This document shows, piece after piece, positions 26,411 to 35,488 of a stretch of 64,000 bases of DNA (position 1 is its first letter; each line of letters begins with the position of its first letter). Under the pieces are notes generated by a model. The model was not told where the DNA came from. It worked only from the letters and a program-made list of their open reading frames with translations, and ran no database searches. The DNA is from Agromyces bracchium (GTDB lineage Bacteria; Actinomycetota; Actinomycetes; Actinomycetales; Microbacteriaceae), in contig NZ_WMLB01000022.1 of the NCBI RefSeq assembly GCF_009709675.1, positions 62,001 to 126,000 on the forward strand, in the 5' to 3' direction. A program made the position numbers and the translations under genes.

Positions 26411-27496
26411 GTGACGAGCTTGACGGATGCCCCGCGAATCGACCTCGGCATGCCTCGGATCCCGAGCGTGCGCGGCCGGCTCAAGGATATCCCCGTCCCC
26501 GGACGCAAGAAGGTGCTGCTCGCGGCGCCGCGCGGCTACTGCGCGGGCGTCGACCGGGCGGTGATCGCCGTCGAGAAGGCCCTCGACCACTACGGCGCGC
26601 CCGTGTACGTGCGCAAGCAGATCGTGCACAACATCCACGTCGTGACCGAGCTCGAGAAGCGCGGCGCGATCTTCGTCGAGGAGGTCGACGAGGTGCCCGA
26701 GGGCGCCCACGTCGTCTTCAGCGCGCACGGCGTCTCGCCTGCGGTCGTGAACTCGGCCGCGGAGCGCGGCCTGCACGCGATCGACGCCACGTGCCCGCTC
26801 GTGACCAAGGTGCACCGCGAGGCCGTGCGCTTCGCGCGCGACGACTACGAGATCCTGCTCATCGGCCACGAGGGGCATGAAGAGGTCGAGGGCACGGCCG
26901 GCGAGGCGCCCGACCACGTGACCCTCGTGAACAGCCCCGACGACGTGCCGAACATCGAGGTGCGCGACCCCGAGAAGGTCGTGTGGCTCTCGCAGACCAC
27001 GCTGAGCGTCGATGAGACCATGGAGACCGTGCGACGCCTGCGCGAGCGGTTCCCGAACCTGCAGGACCCGCCGTCCGACGACATCTGCTACGCCACGCAG
27101 AACCGCCAGGTCGCGATCAAGAAGGTCGCGCAGGGCGCCGACCTCGTGATCGTCGTGGGCTCGGCGAACTCGTCGAACAGCGTTCGCCTCGTCGAGGTCG
27201 CACTGGAGTACGGCGCCAAGGCCGCCTACCGGGTCGACTACTCGACCGAGGTGAAGCAGGAGTGGCTCGAGGGCGTCGAGACGGTCGGCGTCACGAGCGG
27301 TGCGTCCGTGCCCGAGGGGCTCGTGAAGGAGGTGCTCCTCGAGCTCGAGGACGCCGGCTTCGGCGACGTCGAAGAGGTCAAGACGGCCGAGGAGGACCTG
27401 ATGTTCTCGCTGCCGAAGGAGCTCCGCAAGGACCTCGCGGGCAACCGCGACGCGCGGGCGCTGGGCGGCCGCAACCGGGCGGGCGCGAACGCCTGA
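26411..27496 (+). CDS. ispH: 4-hydroxy-3-methylbut-2-enyl diphosphate reductase
   Basis: 361 residues. The three Fe-S cysteines are C44 ([10 protein letters not shown]), C128 ([11 protein letters not shown]) and C226 ([10 protein letters not shown]). HNIHVV and SAHGVSP supply the conserved His residues, and GSANSSNS the conserved Ser-Asn block. It performs the last step of the MEP pathway, giving IPP and DMAPP, the substrates of the UppS-type enzyme also in this window. Start is the GTG placed 7 nt after a TAGGAT -10 box. Confidence 0.95.
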   Translation: MTSLTDAPRIDLGMPRIPSVRGRLKDIPVPGRKKVLLAAPRGYCAGVDRAVIAVEKALDHYGAPVYVRKQIVHNIHVVTELEKRGAIFVEEVDEVPEGAHVVFSAHGVSPAVVNSAAERGLHAIDATCPLVTKVHREAVRFARDDYEILLIGHEGHEEVEGTAGEAPDHVTLVNSPDDVPNIEVRDPEKVVWLSQTTLSVDETMETVRRLRERFPNLQDPPSDDICYATQNRQVAIKKVAQGADLVIVVGSANSSNSVRLVEVALEYGAKAAYRVDYSTEVKQEWLEGVETVGVTSGASVPEGLVKEVLLELEDAGFGDVEEVKTAEEDLMFSLPKELRKDLAGNRDARALGGRNRAGANA

Positions 27497-27505
27497 GCCG
27501 TCGCG

Positions 27506-27523
27506 CCGCGCCGGGCGGCGCGG
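27506..27523. terminator. Short GC hairpin after ispH
   Basis: A 7-bp stem CCGCGCC/GGCGCGG with a GGGC loop lies between the convergent ispH and DUF6264-like genes. No T-run follows. Confidence 0.45.
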
Positions 27524-27565
27524 CCGAGCGTCGCCGTGCGACTCGCACGACCGCGCCGCGCGGCG

Positions 27566-28186
27566 TCAGACGCCCGTCATCCGCTCCAGGTACGACTGGA
27601 ACGTCGGGTCGGTGAGGAACACGATCGACGTCAGCACCATGGTCGCGAGGAACGCCACCGCGCCGCCGACGAGCGGCACCCAGAACGCGAGCTTGCGCGC
27701 CCGCAGCCGCATGATCGACCACCCGAGCACGGCCGCGTAGAGCGCGAGCATGAACACCGTGCCGATGAGCGCGAGCGTCGGCAGCCACGCCTGGGGTGTG
27801 TAGGTGCCGACGCCCTGGTCGGCGTAGACGCCCTGGATGGCGCCCGGCAGCTGCTGCAGGCTGACCGACGTGTTCCACGCGCCGATCGCGCCGAGCGCGA
27901 GCAGCAGGATCGTGAAGAACCGGTCGGTCGTGCGCGGCGGGCGGCCCGTCGTGTCGGCCGCGGCCGGCCCGGTCGCGCGGGTCGGCGCGGGTGCTGCGGG
28001 CGGGGGCGGCGGTGCCGGGGCGGATGCCGCGGCATCCGCTCGCTCATCGGCCGGAGGCTGCCACGACCAGCCCTCGGGCGCGTACTCGCCGTACTGCGGG
28101 CGAGGCCGCTCGTCGCGCGGCGGGGGAGCGGCGCCGTCGTCGGCGCGCTCCGGCGTCTCGTTCCGAGCGGCCTCGTCCTGCGTCAT
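27566..28186 (-). CDS. DUF6264-like membrane protein
   Basis: 206 residues. Proline-rich hydrophilic N-terminal half (YGEYAPEGWSWQPP motif and a poly-Pro/Ala stretch) followed by four hydrophobic segments in the C-terminal half. Similar proteins occur in Microbacteriaceae; no function is known to me. ATG 28186 begins 8 nt after the stop of the aldolase gene, so the pair should be one operon. An acidic, proline-rich cytoplasmic region in front of a small membrane domain suggests a protein-protein platform, but this is only a guess. Confidence 0.7.
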   Translation of the reverse strand: MTQDEAARNETPERADDGAAPPPRDERPRPQYGEYAPEGWSWQPPADERADAAASAPAPPPPPAAPAPTRATGPAAADTTGRPPRTTDRFFTILLLALGAIGAWNTSVSLQQLPGAIQGVYADQGVGTYTPQAWLPTLALIGTVFMLALYAAVLGWSIMRLRARKLAFWVPLVGGAVAFLATMVLTSIVFLTDPTFQSYLERMTGV

Positions 28187-28194
28187 CCGTCGCC

Positions 28195-29226
28195 CTACGC
28201 CGTGAGCGAGTTGCCGGCCGAGCCGAGCTGGCGGGTCGACTCGCCGACGCGCACCGCCATGGCGGACTCGGCGACCTTGCCCCAGGCGCGCGGGTCGTAC
28301 TGCTTCTTGTTGCCGACCGAGCCGTCGACCTTGAGCACGCCGTCGTAGTTCTGGAACATGTAGCCGGCGATCGAGCGCGTGAAGGCGTACTGCGTGTCGG
28401 TGTCGATGTTCATCTTCACGACGCCGTTGGCGACCGCCTCGGCGATCTCGGCGTCGGTCGAGCCGGAGCCGCCGTGGAAGACGAGGTCGAGCGGCTTCTC
28501 GCCCGTTCCGTACTTCGCCGCGAGGCCGTCCTGGATCTCCTTGAGGAGCGCCGGACGGAGCTTCACGTTGCCGGGCGCGTACACGCCGTGCACGTTGCCG
28601 AACGTGAGGGCGGCCATGTAGCGGCCCTGCTCGCCGAGGCCGAGCGCCTCGACCGCCGCGATCGCGTCGTTCAGGGTCGTGTAGAGCGCCTCGTTCGAGC
28701 CCTCGTGCTTGACGCCGTCCTCCTCGCCGCCGACGACGCCGATCTCGACCTCGAGGATGGCGTTGATGTTCTTGAGCTTCGGGAGGATCTCCTTCGCGAT
28801 CTCGAGGTTCTCCTCGAGCGGCACGGCCGAGCCGTCCCACATGTGCGACTGGAAGATCGGGTTGCGGCCCGCCTTGACCTCTTCCTCGGAGGCGGCGATG
28901 AGCGGGTACACGAAGTCGTCGAGCGCGTTCTTCGGGCAGTGGTCGGTGTGGAGCGCGACGGTCACGGGGTAGGACTTCGCGACCTCGGTGGCGAACTTCG
29001 CGAACGCGAGTGCGCCCGTCGCGCGGGCCTTGACGGTGTGGCCGGCGAAGTAGTCGGCGCCGCCGGTCGTGACCTGGATGATGCCGTCGGAACCCGACTC
29101 GGTCAGGCCCTGCAGCACCGCGTTGAGGGTCTGCGAGCTCGAGACGTTGAACGCCGGGAAGGCGAAACCCTTGGCCTTGGCGGTGTCGAGCATCTCGGCG
29201 TACTGCTCGGGCGTTGCGATGGGCAT
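28195..29226 (-). CDS. fba: Class II fructose-bisphosphate aldolase
   Basis: 343 residues. Zinc ligands appear in ALHTDHCPK and in FGNVHGVYAPG and VFHGGSGS; DTDTQYAFTRSIAGYMF and EVEIGVVGGEEDG are diagnostic of the class IIA (long) type. It cleaves fructose 1,6-bisphosphate to DHAP and G3P in glycolysis and the reverse in gluconeogenesis. AAGGAG lies 7 nt before ATG. Divergent from a class II fructose bisphosphatase paralogue, a functionally related step. Confidence 0.95.
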   Translation of the reverse strand: MPIATPEQYAEMLDTAKAKGFAFPAFNVSSSQTLNAVLQGLTESGSDGIIQVTTGGADYFAGHTVKARATGALAFAKFATEVAKSYPVTVALHTDHCPKNALDDFVYPLIAASEEEVKAGRNPIFQSHMWDGSAVPLEENLEIAKEILPKLKNINAILEVEIGVVGGEEDGVKHEGSNEALYTTLNDAIAAVEALGLGEQGRYMAALTFGNVHGVYAPGNVKLRPALLKEIQDGLAAKYGTGEKPLDLVFHGGSGSTDAEIAEAVANGVVKMNIDTDTQYAFTRSIAGYMFQNYDGVLKVDGSVGNKKQYDPRAWGKVAESAMAVRVGESTRQLGSAGNSLTA

Positions 29227-29344
29227 ACCTTGCTCCTTCGGAGGTGAGTGGGATCGGCACGAGTCTACCGAGGTGTCGAGTCCGCCTCAGGTGCGATGAC
29301 GCAAGGGGTGACGGATGCCGCGGCGCGCGCGGCAGGATTGGGGC

Positions 29345-30256
29345 GTGACTCAGGATCCCGGGGACTTCCACGACGCACTGGCCGACGGCGTCGCCGCCGC
29401 CGTGCGGGCCGCGGCGCTCGCGGCCGTGCCGTTCGTCGGCAGCGGCGACCGCGACGCGGTCGACGGCGCCGCGGTCGCGGCGATGCGATCGGCGCTCGCG
29501 GGGCTCGCCGTCGACGGGCGCGTCGTCGTCGGCGAGGGCGAGAAGGACGAGGCGCCCATGCTGCACCTCGGCGAGCGGTTCGGCACGGGCGACGGTCCGG
29601 CCGTCGACGTCGCCGTCGACCCGGTCGACGGCACGAGCCTCGCCGCCGCCGGCCTACCCGGGTCGATGGCGATCCTCGCGGTCGCGCCGCGCGGCGGCTT
29701 CCTCGACATCGGCCCCGCGCACTACATGGCGAAGCTCGTCTCACGCGTACCCGGGCTCGAGATCGACGCGCCGGTCCGCGAGGCGATCGCGCGCATCGCC
29801 GAGGCCCGCGGTGCGCCCGTGTCGGAGGTGCGGGTCGCGGTGCAGGATCGGCCGCGGAACGAGGCGATCGCCGAGGCGGCCGAGGCGACCGGAGCGCAGG
29901 TCGAGCGGTTCGTGCACGGCGACGTCGAGCGGTGCCTGCGCGCCGCCCGCGCCGACGGCGACCTCGACCTCGTGATCGGCATCGGCGGCGCGCCCGAGGG
30001 CGTGCTCACGGCTGCCGCAGTCCGCGCGCTCGGCGGGTGGATGCAGGCGCGCCTCGCGCCGCAGTCGGCGGGGGAGTCCGAGCGGCTCGCGGCCGCGGGC
30101 GTCCCCCTCGGTCACGTCGTCGGACTCGACGAGCTCTGCGCCGAGCCCGTGGCGGTCTTCCTCACCGCGGTGACGCCGTGCGACCTCGGGCCCGGCGCCC
30201 GGCTCGATGCGGGACGTTCGTGGGGGATCGGGTCGACGGAGGTCTTCCGCGGCTAG
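29345..30256 (+). CDS. Second class II fructose-1,6-bisphosphatase (GlpX paralogue)
   Basis: 303 residues. The GlpX active-site blocks are intact: VVVGEGEKDEAPML (metal ligands) and VAVDPVDGTSLAAAG. Compared with the other copy at 35489 it is about 30 residues shorter: it ends at ...GIGSTEVFRG and lacks most of the segment that in the longer copy runs from GVTDGELVDGV to the end. Lys and Arg residues of the middle part are also changed. It may be active with a different sugar bisphosphate. GTG 29345 follows a CAGGAT box by 5 nt, a weaker leaderless-type start. Divergent from fba. Confidence 0.85.
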   Translation: MTQDPGDFHDALADGVAAAVRAAALAAVPFVGSGDRDAVDGAAVAAMRSALAGLAVDGRVVVGEGEKDEAPMLHLGERFGTGDGPAVDVAVDPVDGTSLAAAGLPGSMAILAVAPRGGFLDIGPAHYMAKLVSRVPGLEIDAPVREAIARIAEARGAPVSEVRVAVQDRPRNEAIAEAAEATGAQVERFVHGDVERCLRAARADGDLDLVIGIGGAPEGVLTAAAVRALGGWMQARLAPQSAGESERLAAAGVPLGHVVGLDELCAEPVAVFLTAVTPCDLGPGARLDAGRSWGIGSTEVFRG

Positions 30257-30300
30257 TCTGGAGGCGACCTGTCCGAGAGCAGGCAGCTGATCGGAGTCGC

Positions 30301-31020
30301 ATGGCCCGCAAGTCGCTCGTCGCCACCGTCGCGGATGCCGTCCTCGACGCGATCGTGCGCGGCGACCTCGCGCCGGGCGACTCGCTGCCGAGCGAGGCCG
30401 AGCTCGGCGGCATCCACGACGTCAGCCGCATCACCGTGCGCGAGGCGATCAAGACGCTGCAGGCGCAGGGCGTCGTGCGCGTGGAGAACGGCCGCGGCAG
30501 CTACGTGAACCCCATCGACGAGTGGGTCTCCCTGGACGCCGTGCTGCGCGTCACGTCGGCCGGCGGGCGCGACGACACCGTCGCCGTGCAGCTCATCGAG
30601 GTGCGGCGGATGCTCGAGACCGGCGCCGCCGCGCTCGCCGCCTCGCGGTGCGACGACGACGACCTCGAGCGGCTCGCCGCGTGCGTCGCGGAGATGCGCC
30701 GCGCCCACGACGCCGGAGAGGTTCCCGAGTTCGTGCGGGCCGACCTCGAGTTCCACGACATCATCCTCGGGGCGAGCGGCAACGTCTTCCTGCGGGTGCT
30801 GTTCGAGCCGCTCGCGCGCGTGCTCGCCGAGCGCCGCGCGCAGACCTCGCGCGTCCCGGAGATCCAGGCCCACGCGATCGACGAGCACGCCCGCGTGCTC
30901 GAGGCGCTGCGCACGGGCGACGCGGAGGCGTCGCGGCGTGCCATGGACCGGCACATGGACCAGACCATGGCCGACCTGCAGCACTACGTGCTCGGTGCGG
31001 AGCAGGCCGTCTCCTCCTAG
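30301..31020 (+). CDS. GntR family regulator, FadR/FCD subfamily
   Basis: 239 residues. N-terminal winged helix (DAIVRGDLAPGDSLPSEAELGGIHDVSRITVREAIKTLQAQGVVRVENGRGSYV) and a C-terminal all-helical FCD domain with Asp-His-type metal ligands (FVRADLEFHDIIL; AIDEHARVLEAL). It binds small organic acids in this subfamily. A TAGTCT -10 at 30255-30260 and GGAG 5 nt before the ATG are visible. The palindrome over the promoter of the next operon, 80-100 nt downstream, is its likely target, so it should repress the sugar-acid genes. Confidence 0.9.
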   Translation: MARKSLVATVADAVLDAIVRGDLAPGDSLPSEAELGGIHDVSRITVREAIKTLQAQGVVRVENGRGSYVNPIDEWVSLDAVLRVTSAGGRDDTVAVQLIEVRRMLETGAAALAASRCDDDDLERLAACVAEMRRAHDAGEVPEFVRADLEFHDIILGASGNVFLRVLFEPLARVLAERRAQTSRVPEIQAHAIDEHARVLEALRTGDAEASRRAMDRHMDQTMADLQHYVLGAEQAVSS

Positions 31021-31081
31021 CCGCCGTGCCGGGCAGGGCCCGCGACGGAGTCCTCGTCGCGAGCGGGTTCGAGCCCTGCGC

Positions 31082-31125
31082 TTGACATCCGCGTTCAGGG
31101 CGCTAACCTATATGACAGCAGATAG
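31082..31125 (+). promoter_or_regulatory. Promoter and GntR-type operator of sugar-acid operon
   Basis: A consensus TTGACA (31082-31087) is followed after 16 nt by TAACCT (31104-31109). An 18-bp imperfect palindrome, CTATATGACAGCAGATAG (31108-31125), overlaps the -10 and start; its arms match at 6 of 7 positions, fitting a FadR-type half-site pair. A tandem AGCAGAT repeat (31117-31130) overlaps its right half. Confidence 0.75.
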
Positions 31126-31170
31126 CAGATGGGTCGAAGACCCGGCTGCGGATACGAAGGAGTAGCCACC

Positions 31171-32607
31171 ATGGACGAACGCGAACTGCTCGCGGCATTC
31201 CCGGGTCCCGTCGAGGTCCCCGCCGCTCGCGTCGCCGCGGCGATCGCCGCCGCACCCCGCACCCTCGTCGTCCTCGACGACGACCCGACCGGCACCCAGT
31301 CCGTCGCCGGGCTGCCGGTGCTGACCGGCTGGGAGGTCGCGGACTTCGCCTGGGCCATCGCGCAGGGTGCGCCCGCCGTGTACGTCCTCACGAACACGCG
31401 CAGCCTCGACCCCGAGACCGCCGCCACCCGGAACCGTGAGATCGTCCGGAACGCGCTCACCGCGGCATCCGGCCGGCCCCTCGCCTTCGTCAGCCGCGGC
31501 GACTCGACGCTCCGCGGGCACTTCCCGCTCGAGACCGACGTCATCGCCGAGGAGCTCGAGGCCGCGGGCGCGGGCGTGGTCGACGGCGTGGTCGTCGTCC
31601 CCGCGTTCCCCGACGCCGGCCGCATCACGGTCGGCGGCGTGCACTACATGCGTCGGCCCGACGGCATCGTACCCGTCGGCGAGACCGAGTTCGCCCGCGA
31701 CTCCACGTTCGGCTACGCAGAGTCCGAACTCGCGCGGTGGGTCGAGGAGAAGACCGGCGGCCGCGACCGCGCCGAGGACGTCATCGTGCTCGACCTCGCG
31801 ACCATCCGCGCGGGCGCCGAGGCGATCGCCGCGGCGCTCGCCGGAGCATCCGCCCGCCGCCCGGTCGTCGCCGACGCCGTCACCGAGGACGACCTGCGGC
31901 TGCTGGCGCTCGGCCTCGACCTCGCCGAACGGGCCGGCAAGACCTTCCTCTACCGCGTCGGCCCGCCGTTCGTCCGCGCCCGGATCGGGCAGGAGCCGCG
32001 GCATCCGCTCACCGCCCCCGAGATCTTCGGCGCCCGCCCGCCCGCGACCCGCGGCGGACTCGTCGTCGTCGGCTCGCACGTCGGCCTCACCTCCCGCCAG
32101 CTGGCGGCGCTGCGCCGCGAACGGCCGGCCGCGGTGACGTTCGAGATCGACGTCGACCGCGTGGTCGGGGCGGATGCCGCGGGCGCGGCCGACCTCGAAC
32201 CCACCGCGTACCTCGCCGAGATCTCCGCGGGCATCGCGACCGCGCTCGAGACGGGCGACGTCATCGTGCACACGAGCCGCACGCTCGTGAAGACCGACGA
32301 CCCAGACGAGAGCCTCGCCATCTCCCGGCGGGTGTCGGCCGCCGTGGTCGACGTCGTGCGCCGTACGCTCGCGCTTCGCGCTCCGCGGTTCGTGATCGCG
32401 AAGGGCGGCATCACCTCGAGCGACGTCGCCGCGCACGGCCTCGGCATCCGCCACGCCACCGTCCGCGGGCCGATGCTGCCCGGCATCGTCTCGCTCTGGG
32501 AACCCACCGACGGCCCCGCCGCCGGCATCCCGTACATCGTCTTCGCCGGCAACGTCGGCGACGACGACTCGCTCGCCGACGTCGTCGACGTCCTGAGCGC
32601 CGCCTGA
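31171..32607 (+). CDS. Four-carbon acid sugar kinase (DUF1537, OtnK/LtnK type)
   Basis: 478 residues. N-terminal TLVVLDDDPTGTQSVAGLPVLTGW is the D-D-D-P-T-G-T motif of the DUF1537 kinases, with FVSRGDSTLRGHFPLE following; the nucleotide-binding C-terminal domain holds VIAKGGITSSDVAAHGL and FAGNVGDDDSLADVV. These enzymes phosphorylate 3-dehydro-four-carbon acids from L-threonate, D-threonate or erythronate. ATG 31171 has GAAGGAG 8 nt upstream. It heads a probable operon with a dehydrogenase and a GntP permease under GntR control. Confidence 0.9.
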   Translation: MDERELLAAFPGPVEVPAARVAAAIAAAPRTLVVLDDDPTGTQSVAGLPVLTGWEVADFAWAIAQGAPAVYVLTNTRSLDPETAATRNREIVRNALTAASGRPLAFVSRGDSTLRGHFPLETDVIAEELEAAGAGVVDGVVVVPAFPDAGRITVGGVHYMRRPDGIVPVGETEFARDSTFGYAESELARWVEEKTGGRDRAEDVIVLDLATIRAGAEAIAAALAGASARRPVVADAVTEDDLRLLALGLDLAERAGKTFLYRVGPPFVRARIGQEPRHPLTAPEIFGARPPATRGGLVVVGSHVGLTSRQLAALRRERPAAVTFEIDVDRVVGADAAGAADLEPTAYLAEISAGIATALETGDVIVHTSRTLVKTDDPDESLAISRRVSAAVVDVVRRTLALRAPRFVIAKGGITSSDVAAHGLGIRHATVRGPMLPGIVSLWEPTDGPAAGIPYIVFAGNVGDDDSLADVVDVLSAA

Positions 32608-32647
32608 CCCGCGGCTCCGCACCAACGCTCGACCGAGGAGGATCGAC

Positions 32648-33565
32648 ATGACCACCACCACCGCCACCCGCACGGGAACCGTCGCCGTGCTCGGGCTCGG
32701 CGCCATGGGCCTGCCCATGGCCACGCGCCTCACCACCGGCCTCGCCGTGCACGGCTTCGACATCGCCCCGGCTCGGCTCGAGCTGGCCGCCGAGGCCGGC
32801 GTCGCGCCGTTCGGCTCGGCGCGCGAGGCGGTGGCCGACGCCGACGCCGTACTGCTCGCCGTGCGCGACTCGGCCCAGCTCGACGACCTGCTCTTCGCCG
32901 ATTCGACCGGCATCGCCGCGGCACTCGCGCCCGGTGCCGTCGTAATCCTCACCAGCACGGTCGGCACCGACGGCATCGCCGCGGTCGCCGAGCGACTCGC
33001 GGCGCACGGCGTCGACCTCGTCGATGCGCCGCTCTCGGGCGGCCCCGTGCGCGCGGGCGCGGGCGACCTGCTCATCGTCGTGGGCGCCGAGCCCGCCGCC
33101 CTCGAGAAGGCGCGCCCGGTGCTCGAACTCCTCGCCTCGACGCTCACCGTGGTCGGCGACCGGCCGGGCGACGGCCAGGCGCTGAAGACCGTGAACCAGC
33201 TGCTCTGCGGGGTGCACATCGCCGCCGCCGCCGAGGCGCTCGCGCTCGCCGACGCGCTCGGACTCGACCTCGACCGCACGCTCGACGCCCTGCAGGCGGG
33301 CGCCGCGGGTTCCTTCATGCTCGGCAACCGCGGCCCTCGCGTCCTGCAGGCGTACGACGAGGGCGGCGCCGAGGTGCTCAGCCGTCTCGACATCTTCGTC
33401 AAGGACATGGGCATCGTCGGGAAGGCGGCCCGCGCCGCCGGCCTCGCCACGCCCGTGGCATCCGCCGCCGAGCAGCTCTACCTCATCGGCCAGGCCCAGG
33501 GCCTGGGCGCCGCCGACGACTCCGCGGTCGTCCGCGCGGTCGCCCCGGAGCGCCGCCACCGCTGA
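32648..33565 (+). CDS. NAD(P)-dependent beta-hydroxyacid dehydrogenase (LtnD/GarR-like)
   Basis: 305 residues. N-terminal Rossmann motif VAVLGLGAMGLPMATRL, substrate motif DAPLSGGPVRAGAGDLLIVVG, and catalytic Lys region GQALKTVNQLLCGVHIAAAAEALALA, the usual order for 3-hydroxyisobutyrate dehydrogenase relatives. In this operon it most likely oxidises L-threonate or a similar acid to the 3-dehydro form used by the kinase. AGGAGG is 6-7 nt before ATG. The dehydrogenase acts before the kinase in the expected pathway although its gene comes second. Confidence 0.9.
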   Translation: MTTTTATRTGTVAVLGLGAMGLPMATRLTTGLAVHGFDIAPARLELAAEAGVAPFGSAREAVADADAVLLAVRDSAQLDDLLFADSTGIAAALAPGAVVILTSTVGTDGIAAVAERLAAHGVDLVDAPLSGGPVRAGAGDLLIVVGAEPAALEKARPVLELLASTLTVVGDRPGDGQALKTVNQLLCGVHIAAAAEALALADALGLDLDRTLDALQAGAAGSFMLGNRGPRVLQAYDEGGAEVLSRLDIFVKDMGIVGKAARAAGLATPVASAAEQLYLIGQAQGLGAADDSAVVRAVAPERRHR

Positions 33566-33683
33566 GCGGCCCCCGCCGCCCACCAGTTCACCCCCGGCTC
33601 CACCCGCACCACCGCTCCAACCGTCCACCCCGAGCGCGGGCCGCCCCGGCACCGCACGTACCCTCAACGTCAAAGGAGACATC

Positions 33684-35180
33684 ATGTCGACGATCGCCCT
33701 CTTGGCCATCGCGGCGGGAGGCATCGGCCTCCTGCTGCTGCTCATCATCAGGTTCAAGGTCCACGCGTTCCTCGCCCTGCTCATCGTGAGCGTGCTCGTC
33801 GGCCTCGCGGCCGGCCTGCCGCTCGCCACCATCCCCGCCACGGAGGACCAGCCCGAACAGCTCGGCATCATCCCCGCGATCGTCGCGGGCATGGGCGGAA
33901 CGCTCGGCACCGTCGCGATCCTCGTCGCGCTGGGAGCGATGCTCGGCAAGATCATCGAGCTCTCGGGCGGCGCGGAGAGCCTCGCCGGACGATTCACGAA
34001 GATCCTCGGACCCAAGCGGATCGCCGGGGCGCTGACCGCCGCCGCGCTCGTGCTCGCGATCCCCGTGTTCTTCGACGTCGGCTTCATCGTGCTCGTGCCG
34101 ATCATCTACGGCTTCGCGAAGCTCGCCGGCGTGAACCCCGTGAAGTTCGGCCTCCCGATCGCCGGCATCATGCTCGCCGTCCACGTCTCGATCCCGCCGC
34201 ACCCCGGCATCGTCGGCGGCGCCGCGCTCCTCGGCGCCGACCTCGGCTGGATCACGCTCATCGGCCTCGCGGTCGCCGTCCCGCTCGGCGTGCTCTCGCA
34301 CTTCGTCTCGAAGTGGCTGAACCGCCGCGACTTCCCGATGCTCGCGGCGACCGCCGAGGCGTTCCGCTCCTTCGGCGCCGAGCGCGACGACCTGGGCGGC
34401 CGCGGTGGCGGCAACGGCGGTGGCGGCGCGGGCGGCTCGTCGCGCGGCCTCACTCCGACGGGCGCCACCTCGGTGCTCACCAAGACGGAGGCCCCGCCGA
34501 GCGCGGGCATGATCGTCGGCCTGATCCTCACCCCGCTCGTCATGATCGGCCTCGGCACCGTCGGCGCCACGTTGCTGCCTGCCGGCGACCCGGTCCGCGA
34601 CGTGCTCGGCTTCATCGGCTCGCCGATCTTCGCCCTCCTCGTGACGGTGCTCCTCGCCGGGTACCTGCTCGGCACGCGCCGGGGCTGGTCGGCCGCCCAC
34701 CTCGCGGAAGTCTCGGAGTCGGCGCTCGGCCCGGCCGCCGTGGTGATCCTGGTGACCGGCGCGGGCGGCGCGTTCGCGAAGATCCTGACCGAGTCGGGCA
34801 TCGGCACCGCGCTCTCCGAGTCGCTGCTCGCGACGGGCCTGCCGCTCCTCGTGCTCGCCTTCCTGGTCTCGCTCGCGCTCCGCGCCGCTCAGGGTTCGGC
34901 GACCGTCGCGATCCTCACGACGTCCGGCCTGCTGGCCGCGAGCGTCGCCGAGGGCGGTTACACGCCGCTGCAGATCGCCCTGCTCGCCCTCGCCATCGCG
35001 TTCGGCGCCCTCGGGCTCTCGCACGTCAACGACTCGGGCTTCTGGGTCGTGACGCGCTACCTCGGACTGTCGGTCCGCGACGGCCTGCGGAGCTGGACGA
35101 TCCTGACGACCGTGCTCGGTCTGGCCGGGTTCCTGCTCGTCTCGGTCGCGTGGGGCATCGTCAGCGCGATCGGCGCCTGA
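33684..35180 (+). CDS. GntP family permease (gluconate/sugar-acid:H+ symporter)
   Basis: 498 residues and about 12 membrane segments. GntP motifs include MGGTLGTVAILVALGAMLGKIIELSGGAESLA, AIPVFFDVGFIVLVPIIYGFAK and VSIPPHPGIVGGA. A glycine-rich cytoplasmic loop (about residues 233-252) is unusual for the family. In this operon it should bring in the four-carbon sugar acid. AAAGGAG lies upstream. The gap of 118 bp from the dehydrogenase shows no clear terminator, so I treat the three as one transcription unit. Confidence 0.9.
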   Translation: MSTIALLAIAAGGIGLLLLLIIRFKVHAFLALLIVSVLVGLAAGLPLATIPATEDQPEQLGIIPAIVAGMGGTLGTVAILVALGAMLGKIIELSGGAESLAGRFTKILGPKRIAGALTAAALVLAIPVFFDVGFIVLVPIIYGFAKLAGVNPVKFGLPIAGIMLAVHVSIPPHPGIVGGAALLGADLGWITLIGLAVAVPLGVLSHFVSKWLNRRDFPMLAATAEAFRSFGAERDDLGGRGGGNGGGGAGGSSRGLTPTGATSVLTKTEAPPSAGMIVGLILTPLVMIGLGTVGATLLPAGDPVRDVLGFIGSPIFALLVTVLLAGYLLGTRRGWSAAHLAEVSESALGPAAVVILVTGAGGAFAKILTESGIGTALSESLLATGLPLLVLAFLVSLALRAAQGSATVAILTTSGLLAASVAEGGYTPLQIALLALAIAFGALGLSHVNDSGFWVVTRYLGLSVRDGLRSWTILTTVLGLAGFLLVSVAWGIVSAIGA

Positions 35181-35488
35181 CACGCGCGAGACCGGATGCC
35201 GGGAGGCCGTGCCGCGCGTCGGCCCCTCCCGGCTTCCGCCCCTCGACTGCGCGGATCCGCGACGCGTGCGCGAGGTCCGGCCCGCGCAACCGTCGCGGAT
35301 CCGCGCACTCGAGCGCGGCGCAGGACGGCGTCGCGTTCGCGCCGACCGTTAAGAATGCACGAACTTTCACGCCCGATCGCGGTCGCACCGGCCCGTTCCG
35401 GCACCCCCGTCAGTAGGCTCGAAGACAGTCGCCCCGGCCCGTTCCGAGCCGTGCGGGCGCAGCGCCCATGAACCAGGAGGATCCCTCG
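35181..35488. other. 308-bp intergenic region with 17-bp inverted repeat and direct repeats
   Basis: No gene is seen here. A perfect 17-bp inverted repeat (35248-35264 and 35291-35307, 26 bp apart) has arms that each contain the palindrome CGCGGATCCGCG. Further on, a 13-bp direct repeat CCGGCCCGTTCCG (35388-35400 and 35434-35446) flanks a TAGGCT -10-like box (35414-35419) that probably drives glpX. Confidence 0.7.
35248..35307. repeat. Inverted repeat, 17-bp arms
   Basis: Arm TGCGCGGATCCGCGACG and its exact complement are separated by 26 bp. It could act as the terminator of the GntP operon, but each arm is also self-complementary, unlike a plain terminator. Confidence 0.8.
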
